In this document: in pieces, positions 34,706 through 43,485 of the stretch | Layout of the letters: every line of letters starts with the position of its first letter | How positions within the stretch are numbered: the stretch's first letter is position 1 | NCBI RefSeq assembly: GCF_003590875.1 | Contig: NZ_QYUN01000003.1 | Location: forward strand, 620,001 to 684,000 | Direction of reading: 5' to 3' | DNA from: Noviherbaspirillum cavernae | GTDB lineage: Bacteria; Pseudomonadota; Gammaproteobacteria; Burkholderiales; Burkholderiaceae_D | Length of the DNA: 64,000 bases | Made by a program: the position numbers and the translations under genes | The notes under the pieces: generated by a model | Told to the model about the DNA's origin: nothing | What the model saw: only the letters and a program-made list of their open reading frames with translations | Databases searched by the model: none

Positions 34706-35506
34706 ATGCTGCATGTATCAATGATCGGTTGCGGCGCCATCGGCGTCGGTGTCATGGAGTTGCTCAAGAGCGATCCTGAAGTGACGTTCGATCTGGTGAT
34801 CGTGCCCGAGAACGGCGTGGACGCTGCGCGCAGCGTGGTGTCCTCGCTCGCGCCGCAGGCCAAAGTGGCGGCCGGGCTCAACGGCAGCCGTCCCGATCTG
34901 CTGATCGAATGCGCCGGTCATCGCGCCATCGAGGAGCACATCATCCCGGCGCTGGAGCGCGGCATCCCGTGCATGGTGGTGTCGGTCGGTGCGCTGTCCG
35001 AACCCGGACTGGTCGAACGCCTGGAAGAAGCGGCGCAACGCGGCAAGACGCAGGTGCAATTGCTGTCGGGCGCGATCGGCGCGATCGATGCTCTTTCGGC
35101 GGCGAAGATCGGCGGACTCGACTCCGTGGTCTATACCGGCCGCAAGCCGCCGTATGCCTGGAAGGGCACGCCGGCCGAAGACAAGTTCGATCTCGACAAG
35201 CTGGAAACCGCGACCGTGATTTTCGAAGGCAGCGCGCGCGACGCGGCGCGGCTGTTCCCGAAGAACGCCAACGTCGCCGCCACGCTGTCGCTGGCGGGCC
35301 TCGGACTGGACCAGACGCAGGTGCGCCTGTACGCCGATCCGGGCGTGACGGAGAACGTGCATCACGTCGAGGCCAAGGGCGCGTTCGGCGGCTTCGAGCT
35401 GACCATGCGCGGCAAGCCGCTCGCGGCCAATCCGAAGACCTCGGCGCTGACGGTATTCAGCGTGGTGCGCGCGCTGGCCAATCGCGCCCACGCGGTATCG
35501 ATTTGA
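34706..35506 (+). CDS. nadX: Aspartate dehydrogenase-like protein (NadX/DUF108 family)
   Basis: A 266-residue protein with the NAD-binding N-terminus MLHVSMIGCGAIGVGVMELL. The NadX-family C-terminal segment VHHVEAKGAFGGFELTMRGKPLAANPKTSALT includes the expected catalytic His. Family members reversibly convert L-aspartate to iminosuccinate/oxaloacetate. In this catabolic operon the enzyme more likely handles an amino or imino intermediate, or supplies aspartate or oxaloacetate, than serves NAD synthesis, since no nadA or nadC is nearby. The symbol follows the family; the substrate is uncertain. Confidence 0.75.
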   Translation: MLHVSMIGCGAIGVGVMELLKSDPEVTFDLVIVPENGVDAARSVVSSLAPQAKVAAGLNGSRPDLLIECAGHRAIEEHIIPALERGIPCMVVSVGALSEPGLVERLEEAAQRGKTQVQLLSGAIGAIDALSAAKIGGLDSVVYTGRKPPYAWKGTPAEDKFDLDKLETATVIFEGSARDAARLFPKNANVAATLSLAGLGLDQTQVRLYADPGVTENVHHVEAKGAFGGFELTMRGKPLAANPKTSALTVFSVVRALANRAHAVSI

Positions 35507-35699
35507 AAATTGATAGGGCAGTAACACGGCGTTTGCGATAGAACCTCGTGATGTTTCCTTCCCGGCAAGGGAAAGGCGGGATGGGTTGAAATCGGGGTAT
35601 CGGACCCCATCCCCATCTCAGCCCTCGTCGTCATGGCGAGGTCGTTATTGGCAAGGCAAGCATCGTCCGAACATAGACAGAACTGCATTGAAAGCTGAC

Positions 35700-37175
35700 A
35701 TGAACCTGAACGAAACTCTTCCTATTTGCATCGCCGGCAACTGGCGCCTCGGTCAGGGTGATCGCTACGCGACCCTGTATCCGGCCACCGGCGAACCGGT
35801 CGCCTATCTGAATGCCGCCAATCTCGCCGATGTGGAAGAGGCCATTCAGGGCGCCGACAAGGCATTCCGCACCAGCGGCTGGGCGCAGAAGAAGCCGCAC
35901 GAGCGCGCCGTCGTGCTGTACCGCGTCGCGCAATTGATCCGCGAGCGTTCCGAAGACCTGGCGCAATTGCAGCGCCTCGACAACGGCAAGCCGATCAGCG
36001 AAACGCGCGCACTGGTGGCCAGCGCCGCCGCCACCTTCCAGTTCTTTGCAGCAGCCTGCGAGACGCTGGAGGAAACGATCACGCCAATGCGCGGCGACAA
36101 CCTCACGATGAGCGTGTACGAGCCGATGGGCGTGGTCGCGGCGATCACGCCGTGGAATTCGCCGATCGCCAGCGAAGCGCAAAAAATGGCGCCGGCATTG
36201 GCAGCAGGCAATGCGGTCGTGGTCAAGCCGGCGGAAGTCACGCCGCTGGCCGCGCTCGAATTGGCAAAGATCTGCATCGAAGCCGGCGTGCCTGCCGGCA
36301 TGATCAGCGTCTTGCCGGGCAAGGGCTCGGTGATCGGTGACGCGATCACGGTGCATCCGCTGGTCAAGCGCGTGTCCTTCACCGGCGGCACCACCACCGG
36401 TAAGCACATCGCGCACATCGCCGCCGACAAGATGATGCCGGTCTCGCTCGAGCTCGGCGGCAAGTCGCCGACCATGGTGTTCGAGGATGCGGACCTGGAT
36501 CACGCCGTGGCCGGCGTGTTGTACGGCATCTTCAGTTCGTCCGGCGAGTCCTGCATTGCGGGTTCGCGCCTGTTCGTTGCGCACGGCATTTACGACACCT
36601 TCATGGAGCGTCTTGCTGCCGGTGCCGCCGCCTTGCGCGTCGGTGATCCGACCGACGAACGCACGCAACTCGGACCGTTGATCACATCGCGTCACCGCGA
36701 ATCGATCGAGTCCTATGTCGCGCTCGGCGTCGATGAAGGCGGCCATATCCGCACCGGCGGCGTGCGTCCGACCGGCTCGATCTACGATCGCGGTTACTTC
36801 TACACGCCGACCATCATCGAAGGCGTGCGCAACGATCAGCGCATCTGCCAGGAAGAGATTTTCGGCCCGGTGCTGGTGGCGATGCCGTTCGAAGATGAGA
36901 ACGACCTGATCGAACAGGCCAACGACAGCGTGTACGCGCTGGCGGCAGGCGTTTGGACGCGCGACTACAAGAAGGCTTGGCGCTTCGCACGTGCGGTGCA
37001 AGCGGGCAATGTGTGGATCAACACCTACAAGCAGTTCTCGATCTCGACGCCATTCGGCGGCTGGCGCGATAGCGGTCTGGGCCGCGAGAAGGGTCGCCTC
37101 GGCATTCTGCAGTACATGGAACAGAAGAGCCTGTATTGGGGCATGAACGAACAACCTTTGCCTTGGGCCAAGTAA
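35700..37175 (+). CDS. Aldehyde dehydrogenase
   Basis: A 491-residue NAD(P)-dependent aldehyde dehydrogenase. Motifs: PWNSPIASEAQKMAPALAAGNAVVVKPAE (cofactor and active-site Asn), FTGGTTTGKHIA, LELGGKSP (Glu251), and the catalytic Cys in SSGESCIAGSR (Cys285). It probably oxidises the aldehyde released by the ThDP enzyme. The start at 35700 is internal to a longer open frame whose extra N-terminus is not family-like. A 193-base gap with small hairpins separates it from the preceding gene, so a secondary promoter is possible. Confidence 0.87.
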   Translation: MNLNETLPICIAGNWRLGQGDRYATLYPATGEPVAYLNAANLADVEEAIQGADKAFRTSGWAQKKPHERAVVLYRVAQLIRERSEDLAQLQRLDNGKPISETRALVASAAATFQFFAAACETLEETITPMRGDNLTMSVYEPMGVVAAITPWNSPIASEAQKMAPALAAGNAVVVKPAEVTPLAALELAKICIEAGVPAGMISVLPGKGSVIGDAITVHPLVKRVSFTGGTTTGKHIAHIAADKMMPVSLELGGKSPTMVFEDADLDHAVAGVLYGIFSSSGESCIAGSRLFVAHGIYDTFMERLAAGAAALRVGDPTDERTQLGPLITSRHRESIESYVALGVDEGGHIRTGGVRPTGSIYDRGYFYTPTIIEGVRNDQRICQEEIFGPVLVAMPFEDENDLIEQANDSVYALAAGVWTRDYKKAWRFARAVQAGNVWINTYKQFSISTPFGGWRDSGLGREKGRLGILQYMEQKSLYWGMNEQPLPWAK

Positions 37176-37239
37176 GGTTTTAGCCCTCCCCCTTCAAGGG
37201 GAGGGGACATGACGAAAAGCGGAATTCAGGAGAAGAGTA

Positions 37240-38205
37240 ATGGACGTACTGGGTATCGATGAAATCACCTACGGCGCGGACGATCTGCCGAAGTGCAAGC
37301 AATTCTTCCTCGACTGGGGCATGAAGCTGGTCGAAGAAAGCGCCGACGCGCTGGTATTCGAATCGCTGAACGGCTGCCGCGTCATCGTCAAGAAGAGCGA
37401 TGCCGCCGACCTGCCGCCGGCGATCGAAGAAGGTCCGACTCTGCGCGAAGTCGTATGGGGCGTGTCCGCTCCCGAAGTGCTGCAGCGTTTCGCCAAGCGC
37501 ATCGAAACACTGCCGGGCTACGTCAACCAGGGCGATCGCCTTGGCTGCACCGATCCGAACGGTCTGGCCGTGCGCTTCCAGGTGACGAAGAAGCGCGACG
37601 TCTCGGTCGAGTGCGCGCAGATGAATACCTGGAACGAGAAGAACCGCATCAACCAGCGCAGCCCGGCCTACGAACAGGCGGCGCCGATCGAAGTCGGTCA
37701 CGTCGTGTTCTTCGTCAAGGACGTGAAGGCATGCGAAAAGTTCTACACCGAGAACTTCGGCTTCGTCGCCTCCGACCGCTATCCCGATCGCGGCGCATTC
37801 CTGCGCTGCGCGGCCGAGGGCGGCCACCACGACATCTTCCTGTTGCAGACGCCTGCCGCGCGTGCCGGCCTGAACCATGTCGCCTTCACCGTGCGCGACA
37901 TCCATGAAGTGTTCGGCGGCGGCATGAACATGTCGCGCAAGGGCTGGGACACGCAGCTCGGCCCGGGCCGTCACCCGATTTCGTCCGCCTACTTCTGGTA
38001 CTTCCAGAATCCGGCCGGCGGCCTGATCGAGTACTACGCCGACGAAGACCAGCTCGACGAACACTGGGAAGCGCGCGACTTCGAGCCGGGCCCGACGATG
38101 TTTGCCGAATGGGCGATCGAAGGCGGCATCGATGGCAATACACGCCGTCAAAAGAATGCGGCAGCGCCGAGCGGAAAGTTCCTGACGGACAAGCCAAAAC
38201 ACTAA
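37240..38205 (+). CDS. Two-domain VOC protein, probable type I extradiol dioxygenase
   Basis: A 321-residue protein with two vicinal-oxygen-chelate domains. In the C-terminal domain the expected 2-His-1-Glu ligands appear as GHVVFFVKD (His154), LNHVAFTVRD (His213) and GLIEYYAD (Glu264), at BphC-like spacing. It should cleave a catechol-type ring next to its hydroxyls. GAGAAG-type sequence precedes the start, and a CCCTCCCC/GGGGAGGG hairpin lies in the gap before it (about 37184-37206). It provides the ring-opening step predicted for this operon. Confidence 0.82.
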   Translation: MDVLGIDEITYGADDLPKCKQFFLDWGMKLVEESADALVFESLNGCRVIVKKSDAADLPPAIEEGPTLREVVWGVSAPEVLQRFAKRIETLPGYVNQGDRLGCTDPNGLAVRFQVTKKRDVSVECAQMNTWNEKNRINQRSPAYEQAAPIEVGHVVFFVKDVKACEKFYTENFGFVASDRYPDRGAFLRCAAEGGHHDIFLLQTPAARAGLNHVAFTVRDIHEVFGGGMNMSRKGWDTQLGPGRHPISSAYFWYFQNPAGGLIEYYADEDQLDEHWEARDFEPGPTMFAEWAIEGGIDGNTRRQKNAAAPSGKFLTDKPKH

Positions 38206-38230
38206 CCTCAAAAGACAAGGGGACAAGCAC

Positions 38231-39385
38231 GTGGCATCTCTCAAAATTGGCGTCGTCGGCGCCGGCATCGGCGGTCTGACCGCAGCAATCGCCCTGCATC
38301 GCGCGGGCCACGACGTTGTCGTCTTCGAACAAGCGAAAGGTTTCTTTCGTGTGGGCGCAGACATCAACCTGACGCCGAATGCAGTCGGTGCGCTCGACGC
38401 TCTGGGCGAGAAGGTGAAGGCAGGCATTCGTCGTACAGCGGCACGTCCGACGCATCGCCTTTCCCGCACGTGGGACACCGGCGTGGAGACCTCGCGCCTG
38501 GTCATGGGCAACGAAGCCGAAGAGAAATACGGTTCGCCGCAACTGACGATCCACCGTGCCGACCTGCTGGCCGCGCTGGCGGAAGATTTTCCGCTCGAAC
38601 GCGTGTTGTTCGACAAACGCGCCGAGGCGATTACGCAGGATGACAGTGGTGTTGACATTACGTTTGTCGATGGCAGCACATATCACGTCGACGTGCTGAT
38701 TGGCGCTGACGGTATCCACTCGGCCGTGCGTACCTCGATGTTCGGCAAGGAAAACCCGCGCTTCACTGGCGTGGTGGCATTCCGCGCCGTGGTGCCGGCG
38801 TCGAAGGTGGCGAACGTGCCGAACCTGCAAGCGTTCACCAAGTGGTGGGGGCCGAATCCGCAAAGCCAGATCGTGACCTTCCCGCTCAATCGCGGCGAGG
38901 ACATCTTCATCTTCGCGACCATCGGTCAGGACAGCTGGCATCTCGAATCGTGGACCACGCCGGGCAAGGTATCGGAATTGCGCGAGCTGTATGCTGACTT
39001 CCACCACGATGCGAGAGCGCTGCTCGACGCCTGCGACGAAGTGCTGAAAAGCGCGTTGTACGAGCGCGATCCCTTGCCGGCCTGGTCGAAAGGACAAATG
39101 ACCCTGCTGGGCGATGCCTGCCACCCGATGCTGCCGTTCATGGCGCAGGGCGCCGGCATGGCGATTGAGGATGCCGTTGTGCTCGGCCGCGCGCTGGCGA
39201 GCGTGAAGACGGCAGCAGAGGTGCCGGCGGCCTTGAAGCGTTATGAAGACACGCGCCGCGAACGCACGAGCAAGATCCAGCTCGGCTCGCGTGGCAATGA
39301 ATGGATGAAGGAAGGCGGTAATGCCGACTGGGTCTATGGCTATCAGGCATGGAATGTGTCTGTCGATGGAGAGGCGCATGCCTGA
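38231..39385 (+). CDS. FAD-dependent aromatic monooxygenase (salicylate hydroxylase-like)
   Basis: A 384-residue class A flavoprotein hydroxylase from a GTG start. FAD motifs: IGVVGAGIGGLTAAIALHRAGHDVVVFEQ (N-terminus), the DG motif GADGIHSAVR (about 158-167) and GDACHPMLPFMAQGAGMAIEDA (about 294-315). Family members hydroxylate salicylate, 3-hydroxybenzoates or nicotinates with NAD(P)H. It likely makes a ring-fission substrate. The following gene's ATG overlaps its stop, showing tight coupling. Confidence 0.85.
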   Translation: MASLKIGVVGAGIGGLTAAIALHRAGHDVVVFEQAKGFFRVGADINLTPNAVGALDALGEKVKAGIRRTAARPTHRLSRTWDTGVETSRLVMGNEAEEKYGSPQLTIHRADLLAALAEDFPLERVLFDKRAEAITQDDSGVDITFVDGSTYHVDVLIGADGIHSAVRTSMFGKENPRFTGVVAFRAVVPASKVANVPNLQAFTKWWGPNPQSQIVTFPLNRGEDIFIFATIGQDSWHLESWTTPGKVSELRELYADFHHDARALLDACDEVLKSALYERDPLPAWSKGQMTLLGDACHPMLPFMAQGAGMAIEDAVVLGRALASVKTAAEVPAALKRYEDTRRERTSKIQLGSRGNEWMKEGGNADWVYGYQAWNVSVDGEAHA

Positions 39386-39704
39386 CGCGCCGAAGACCAT
39401 GCTGTTGACGATCCTGCTGAAGCACGATCAATCGAAAAACCTGGACGCGATCCAGGAACACATGAAGCAGGTGGACTGGTGGGAGCGTTTCCCGGTCGAA
39501 GGCACGCGCGTCGTGTCATGGACGGTGGCCATGGGCCTCGGCCAGATCGTGACGCTTGAGTTGCCGCCGGAGCTGCTGCCGCTGGTGAATGTGGAGCTGG
39601 AACGTTCCGCATGGGGTGTGTTCCGCACCGAGTGCTATCCGACCTATGACTTTGTACCCGTGCGCGAGCGTATCCGCGAGCGCGTCAGAAATGGAGGTAA
39701 ATAA
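39378..39704 (+). CDS. Small hypothetical protein of the catabolic operon
   Basis: A 108-residue protein, MPDAPKTMLLTILLKHDQSKNLDAIQEHMKQVDWWERFPVEGTRVVSWTVAMGLG and onward. It overlaps the stop of the hydroxylase gene and the start of the next small gene (TAATG), so all three are co-translated. The pattern (strand, helix with DAIQEHMKQ, strands, WGVFRTECYPTYDF) suggests a small ferredoxin-like alpha/beta fold. I do not recognise a named family. It could be an accessory subunit of the hydroxylase or Rieske enzyme. Confidence 0.7.
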   Translation: MPDAPKTMLLTILLKHDQSKNLDAIQEHMKQVDWWERFPVEGTRVVSWTVAMGLGQIVTLELPPELLPLVNVELERSAWGVFRTECYPTYDFVPVRERIRERVRNGGK

Positions 39705-39925
39705 TGAAAGAGCTTTATCTGGATCCGCATCAGGCGCGCCGTCGCCAGCCCACGCCGTTCGAGGACTTGCTGGGCGATTCCATCGAACGCGGTTACGCCG
39801 CCGGCATTGAAGATCTCGCCGCGATGGTTGCGCACCTGAACCGCACCGGCCCGAACTGCCCGGAGAACGAAGGCATCTGGACCGAACAGAACTTCCAGGA
39901 AGCCATGGCGCGTCTTTCTGCCTGA
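39704..39925 (+). CDS. Small helical hypothetical protein of the catabolic operon
   Basis: A 73-residue protein, MKELYLDPHQARRRQPTPFEDLLGDSIERGYAAGIEDLAAMVAHLNRTGPNC and onward. It is helical with no signal or membrane segment. It lies between the small alpha/beta protein (1-base overlap) and the Rieske oxygenase (38-base gap). The context suggests an oxygenase accessory protein. A resemblance to recombinase-type helical domains is possible but I would not rely on it. Confidence 0.65.
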   Translation: MKELYLDPHQARRRQPTPFEDLLGDSIERGYAAGIEDLAAMVAHLNRTGPNCPENEGIWTEQNFQEAMARLSA

Positions 39926-39963
39926 AGACGACAGCAGCCAGATCATTTGAAAAGGATATTGAC

Positions 39964-40998
39964 ATGAGAACGTCCCCCAACGATCCCGTCGACGCCGTGC
40001 TCGCCGAGGGCTTGAAGAACCTGTGGTACCCGATCTGCCCGTCCGAGTTTGTCGGCGAGCGCCCGGTGTCGCTGCGCCGCCTTGGCCGCAAATTCGTGTT
40101 TTGGCGTGACCAGACAACCGGCAAGCTGCACGCGCTGGAAGACCATTGCCCGCACCGCGGCGCGCCGCTCTCGATGGGCATCGCGCTGGGCGACCGCATT
40201 GCCTGCGGTTACCACGGCGTGCAGGTGCGCGCCGACGGTGTCGTCACCAGCGTGCCGGGCAGCCCCGGTTGCAAGCTGGAAGGCGCGAAGGCCACCCGCT
40301 CGTTCCACGTGACCGAAGCCGCCGGCGCGATCTTCCTCTACAACTCCAGCGAAAACGTGGACACGCCGCCGCCGCTGGTGCTGCCGGAAGAACTGACCAA
40401 CGACCAGGAATATTCGTCCTTCCTCTGCTACACCGAGTGGGGCGGTGACTACCGCTACGTGATCGACAACGTGATGGACCCGATGCACGGCACCTTCCTG
40501 CACAAGCAATCGCACTCGATGGCCGAAGGCGACGCCACGGCGACCTTCGGCGTGCGCGAAACCGACACCGGCTTCGTGTTCGAGAAGGAAGGCCAGCGCG
40601 GCGTCAACTTCGACTGGACCGAGTGGGCCGACACCGGCATCCACTGGATGCGTCTGGCGATCCCGTATCCGAAGACCGGCGGTCCCGGCGGCAGCTTCAC
40701 CATCATCGGCAGCTACACGCCGATCGTGCCGAACGTGGCGGCAGTGTTCCACTGGCGCGTGCGCAAGCTGGTGCCGGGCTGGCAGCGCGACACATGGCGC
40801 TTCCTGTATCGCAACCGCCTCGAAGCGCGCCACTGGGCCGTGCTCGAGCAGGACCGCGTGGTGCTGGAGCTGATGGAGCCGGATGCCAATCAGCGCGAAA
40901 TCCTGTACCAGCACGACATGGGCATCGTCCGTCTGCGCCGCCACGTGCGCAAGCTCGCCCAGGCGCAGCTTGACGAGCAGGAGGAGAAGGCGGCATGA
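39964..40998 (+). CDS. Rieske aromatic ring-hydroxylating oxygenase
   Basis: A 344-residue oxygenase. Rieske ligands are CPHRG (62-66) and CGYHG (81-85). The mononuclear iron site is VIDNVMDPMHGTFLH (about 161-175). Size and single-subunit layout fit the VanA/PobA-like group that pairs with a PDR-type reductase; that reductase is encoded two genes downstream. It probably starts the pathway by hydroxylating or demethylating the ring. Its stop overlaps the next start (ATGA). Confidence 0.86.
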   Translation: MRTSPNDPVDAVLAEGLKNLWYPICPSEFVGERPVSLRRLGRKFVFWRDQTTGKLHALEDHCPHRGAPLSMGIALGDRIACGYHGVQVRADGVVTSVPGSPGCKLEGAKATRSFHVTEAAGAIFLYNSSENVDTPPPLVLPEELTNDQEYSSFLCYTEWGGDYRYVIDNVMDPMHGTFLHKQSHSMAEGDATATFGVRETDTGFVFEKEGQRGVNFDWTEWADTGIHWMRLAIPYPKTGGPGGSFTIIGSYTPIVPNVAAVFHWRVRKLVPGWQRDTWRFLYRNRLEARHWAVLEQDRVVLELMEPDANQREILYQHDMGIVRLRRHVRKLAQAQLDEQEEKAA

Positions 40999-41423
40999 CC
41001 GAGCGCCTTCCGGTGCGTCATGTGAAAACCGACAAGGTGGCGGAGCTTCCGACGGCCACCTGGTCGAACTGCCTCGTGCTGGGCAACGAGATCGCCATCT
41101 CCGGCATGACGGCGCATCCGGCCTCGCGCGACAACAAGCTCGGCGCCTACGAGCAGACGATGGTGGTGCTGGAGAAGATTCGCGCGCTGGCAGAGGCTGC
41201 CGGCGGCGGCATCCACAACATCTACAAGCTCGTGATCTACGTCACCGACATCGCCGACAAGGATGAAGTGGGCCGCGCGCGGCGCGATTTTTTCCAGTCG
41301 CCGTATCCGTGCTCGACCCTGGTCGGCGTGAACGGGCTGGTGTTTCCCGAACTGAAGGTCGAGATCGATGCGTTCGCGCGTCTGGATGTCGATCTGCGGA
41401 CTGCGGTGCAGACTGCAGCGTAA
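40995..41423 (+). CDS. Rid-superfamily protein without the catalytic arginine
   Basis: A 142-residue member of the YjgF/YER057c/UK114 (Rid) superfamily, with EIAISGMTAHPASRDNKLGAYEQTMVVLEKI and a C-terminal VEIDAF motif. The segment usually reading PARxxV reads PCSTLV, so the Arg required for imine/enamine deamination in RidA is missing. Non-RidA members act in pathways for amino-aromatics and pyrimidines. It overlaps the Rieske gene by four bases. It may handle a reactive ring-cleavage intermediate rather than an imine. Confidence 0.78.
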   Translation: MTERLPVRHVKTDKVAELPTATWSNCLVLGNEIAISGMTAHPASRDNKLGAYEQTMVVLEKIRALAEAAGGGIHNIYKLVIYVTDIADKDEVGRARRDFFQSPYPCSTLVGVNGLVFPELKVEIDAFARLDVDLRTAVQTAA

Positions 41424-41448
41424 TTTTGACTATAAGTGAGTCGTCGTA

Positions 41449-42402
41449 ATGGATAGCAGCAACCTCATTTCCGTTCGTGTCCAGGCCATGCGCTTCGAAG
41501 CGCAGAACATCGTCAGCCTGGAGTTGGTGTCGCCTGCGGGCGGCGAGTTGCCTGCCTTCGAAGCCGGCTCGCATATCGACCTGCATCTGGGCAACGGCCT
41601 GTCGCGCAGCTACTCGCTGTCGAACTCGCCGAAGGAGCGCCACCGCTACGTGGTCGGCATCCTGAACGACCGCAACAGCCGCGGCGGCTCGCGCTACGTG
41701 CACGAGCAGCTGCGCGTGGGCACGATCATCAGCATCTCGGCCCCGCGCAACAATTTCCCGGTCGATGAAACGGCAGCGCACAGCGTGTTGATCGCGGGCG
41801 GCATCGGCATCACGCCGATCTCCTGCATGCTGGATCATCTGCGCGGCCTCGGCAAATCGGCCGAGCTGTTCTACTGCGCCCGTTCCCGCGCCGAAGCGGC
41901 GTTCGCCGATGAACTGTTGGCGCAGGCGGGTGTGCAAAGCCATTTCGACGGCGAGAAGGGCGTGCCGCCCGACCTGCGGGCCTTCCTGGCAAGCAAGCCG
42001 GCCGACGCGCATTTCTACTGCTGCGGACCGACGCCGATGCTGAACGCCTTCGAGAGCATCTGCGAAGAACTCGGTTTGCCGAACGTGCACATCGAGCGTT
42101 TCTCCGCCGGCGAAAACGTCGAGACGGTGCAGGAAGACGAATACGTGGCCGAACTGGCGCGCAGCAAGAAGACCGTCACCGTCCCGGCCGGCAAGTCGCT
42201 GCTCGATGCACTGCTGGATGCCGGCCTGCACGTCGATCACAGCTGCCGCGAAGGCGTGTGCGGCGCCTGCGAAACGAAGGTGCTGGAAGGCGTGCCCGAG
42301 CATCGCGACGGCGTGCTCAGCAAGAAGGAACGCGAATCCAACAAGACCATGATGGTCTGCGTATCGGGCTGCAAGGGAAAACGGCTGGTGCTTGATCTTT
42401 GA
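41449..42402 (+). CDS. VanB-type ferredoxin reductase (PDR family)
   Basis: A 317-residue reductase. Flavin domain SRSYSLSNSPKERHRY, nucleotide domain IAGGIGITPISCMLDHL and CCGPTPML, and a C-terminal [2Fe-2S] domain with CREGVCGAC and a distal Cys in MMVCVSGC. It is a paralogue of the reductase at 19401-20357. It should serve the Rieske oxygenase at 39964-40998, and possibly the reductase-less Rieske protein at 44772. It is the last gene before a strong terminator. Confidence 0.87.
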   Translation: MDSSNLISVRVQAMRFEAQNIVSLELVSPAGGELPAFEAGSHIDLHLGNGLSRSYSLSNSPKERHRYVVGILNDRNSRGGSRYVHEQLRVGTIISISAPRNNFPVDETAAHSVLIAGGIGITPISCMLDHLRGLGKSAELFYCARSRAEAAFADELLAQAGVQSHFDGEKGVPPDLRAFLASKPADAHFYCCGPTPMLNAFESICEELGLPNVHIERFSAGENVETVQEDEYVAELARSKKTVTVPAGKSLLDALLDAGLHVDHSCREGVCGACETKVLEGVPEHRDGVLSKKERESNKTMMVCVSGCKGKRLVLDL

Positions 42403-42465
42403 CGTGAAAAATTCCTTCGTCTCGATGGCGAGGGAGTGCGGTCACAACCCGTTTTCGGCTTCGAG

Positions 42466-42502
42466 CGCAGGCTGCCTGTTTTTCAGGCAAGCCTGCGTTT
42501 TT
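42466..42502 (+). terminator. Intrinsic terminator of the catabolic operon
   Basis: A long GC-rich stem CGCAGGCTGCCTG/CAGGCAAGCCTGCG (one bulged base) is followed by TTTTT at 42498-42502. It lies 64 bases after the reductase gene and marks the operon end. It also makes translation starts upstream of 42502 unlikely for the next gene. Confidence 0.82.
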
Positions 42503-42596
42503 GCATGGTGCAACCTGTGCGCATCATCATGCAATAATGGCATGCGCAGCGGCAGCAGAAAACAGCTTTCGCTGGCGTAGCAGAAAAGGACAGGTT

Positions 42597-43397
42597 TTGA
42601 CCGAGATTGAAATTTCCAGCTGGAATGAATTCGTATCACTGACATCGGAACTGGACGGCTGGGCGTTTCGCGGCCAGCAGGACGCCAACTGGGCATTGCT
42701 GAGTTCGCTGTCGCGCTATCTGCAGGCCTTCATCCCCGACCAGTCGGGCTGGCGCACGCGGGAAGAACGCGCCATCCGCATCTTCCGCCGCAAGGCGCAC
42801 AACTATCTGAGCAAGCCGGTGGCGCTGGACGACGATCTGCGCTGCCTCTCGCTGATGCAGCATCACGGCGCACCGACACGCCTGCTGGACTTCACCAAGT
42901 CGCCGTTCGTCGCGGCCTTTTTTGCACTGGAAAGCGCAGTCAGCGACGCCGCCGTGTTCGCGCTGAACACGCCGGTGCTCTGGAATGCGCCGCCGGTCAA
43001 CAATCCGCTGCTCACGCGCGACACCATCGATCCGCGCAAGAAGGGGAATTTCGACCGTTACTTCCTGCAGAATGACAGCCAGATCATCTGGATCGGCGAG
43101 CCGACCGAAATGGACATGCGGCTGGTCGCGCAGTCCGGTACGGTGGTGCTGCCGGGCGTGCTGGACAAGTCGCTGGACGAAATATTGAAGGAATATCACG
43201 CCGAGGAAACGCTGATCAGGAAGATCATCCTGCCGCGTCACGTTCGCGACGAGGCAATGAAGGCCCTGTACCGCATGAACATCACCAATGCGACGCTGTT
43301 CCCCGATCTGGACGGATTGGCAAAGTCCATCAAGTTCGAGCTGGAAGTGATCTGGCCGAGACTGATCGATGACGCGGTGAAGCCCGGAGCGGTTTGA
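42597..43397 (+). CDS. FRG-domain protein
   Basis: A 266-residue protein (TTG start at 42597 after AAAGGACAGG; upstream in-frame ATGs overlap or follow the terminator and give non-protein-like sequence). Residues about 15-115 carry the FRG hallmark: WAFRGQQDANWALLSSLSR, then LSLMQHHGAPTRLLDFTKSPFVAAFFALE. The domain, named for its Phe-Arg-Gly motif, occurs in stand-alone proteins and some phage-defence genes; its biochemical role is not established. It is a single gene between the operon terminator and an AraC gene. Confidence 0.8.
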   Translation: MTEIEISSWNEFVSLTSELDGWAFRGQQDANWALLSSLSRYLQAFIPDQSGWRTREERAIRIFRRKAHNYLSKPVALDDDLRCLSLMQHHGAPTRLLDFTKSPFVAAFFALESAVSDAAVFALNTPVLWNAPPVNNPLLTRDTIDPRKKGNFDRYFLQNDSQIIWIGEPTEMDMRLVAQSGTVVLPGVLDKSLDEILKEYHAEETLIRKIILPRHVRDEAMKALYRMNITNATLFPDLDGLAKSIKFELEVIWPRLIDDAVKPGAV

Positions 43398-43485
43398 CAG
43401 CATTGCGGATGAACGTTGTGCGCAGCGCGTCGGTCAAAGGCATGTCGCATTCGTGGCAAGCCGAAGTAAAGCTGTTGGAGATCAA

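Noticed and set aside
37180..39400. Two long minus-strand open frames (about 500 residues each)
   Set aside because: Antisense to the VOC and FAD hydroxylase genes; explained by high-GC codon bias.
42501..42596. 32-residue N-terminal extension of the FRG protein
   Set aside because: It begins within the terminator T-run and is not protein-like.
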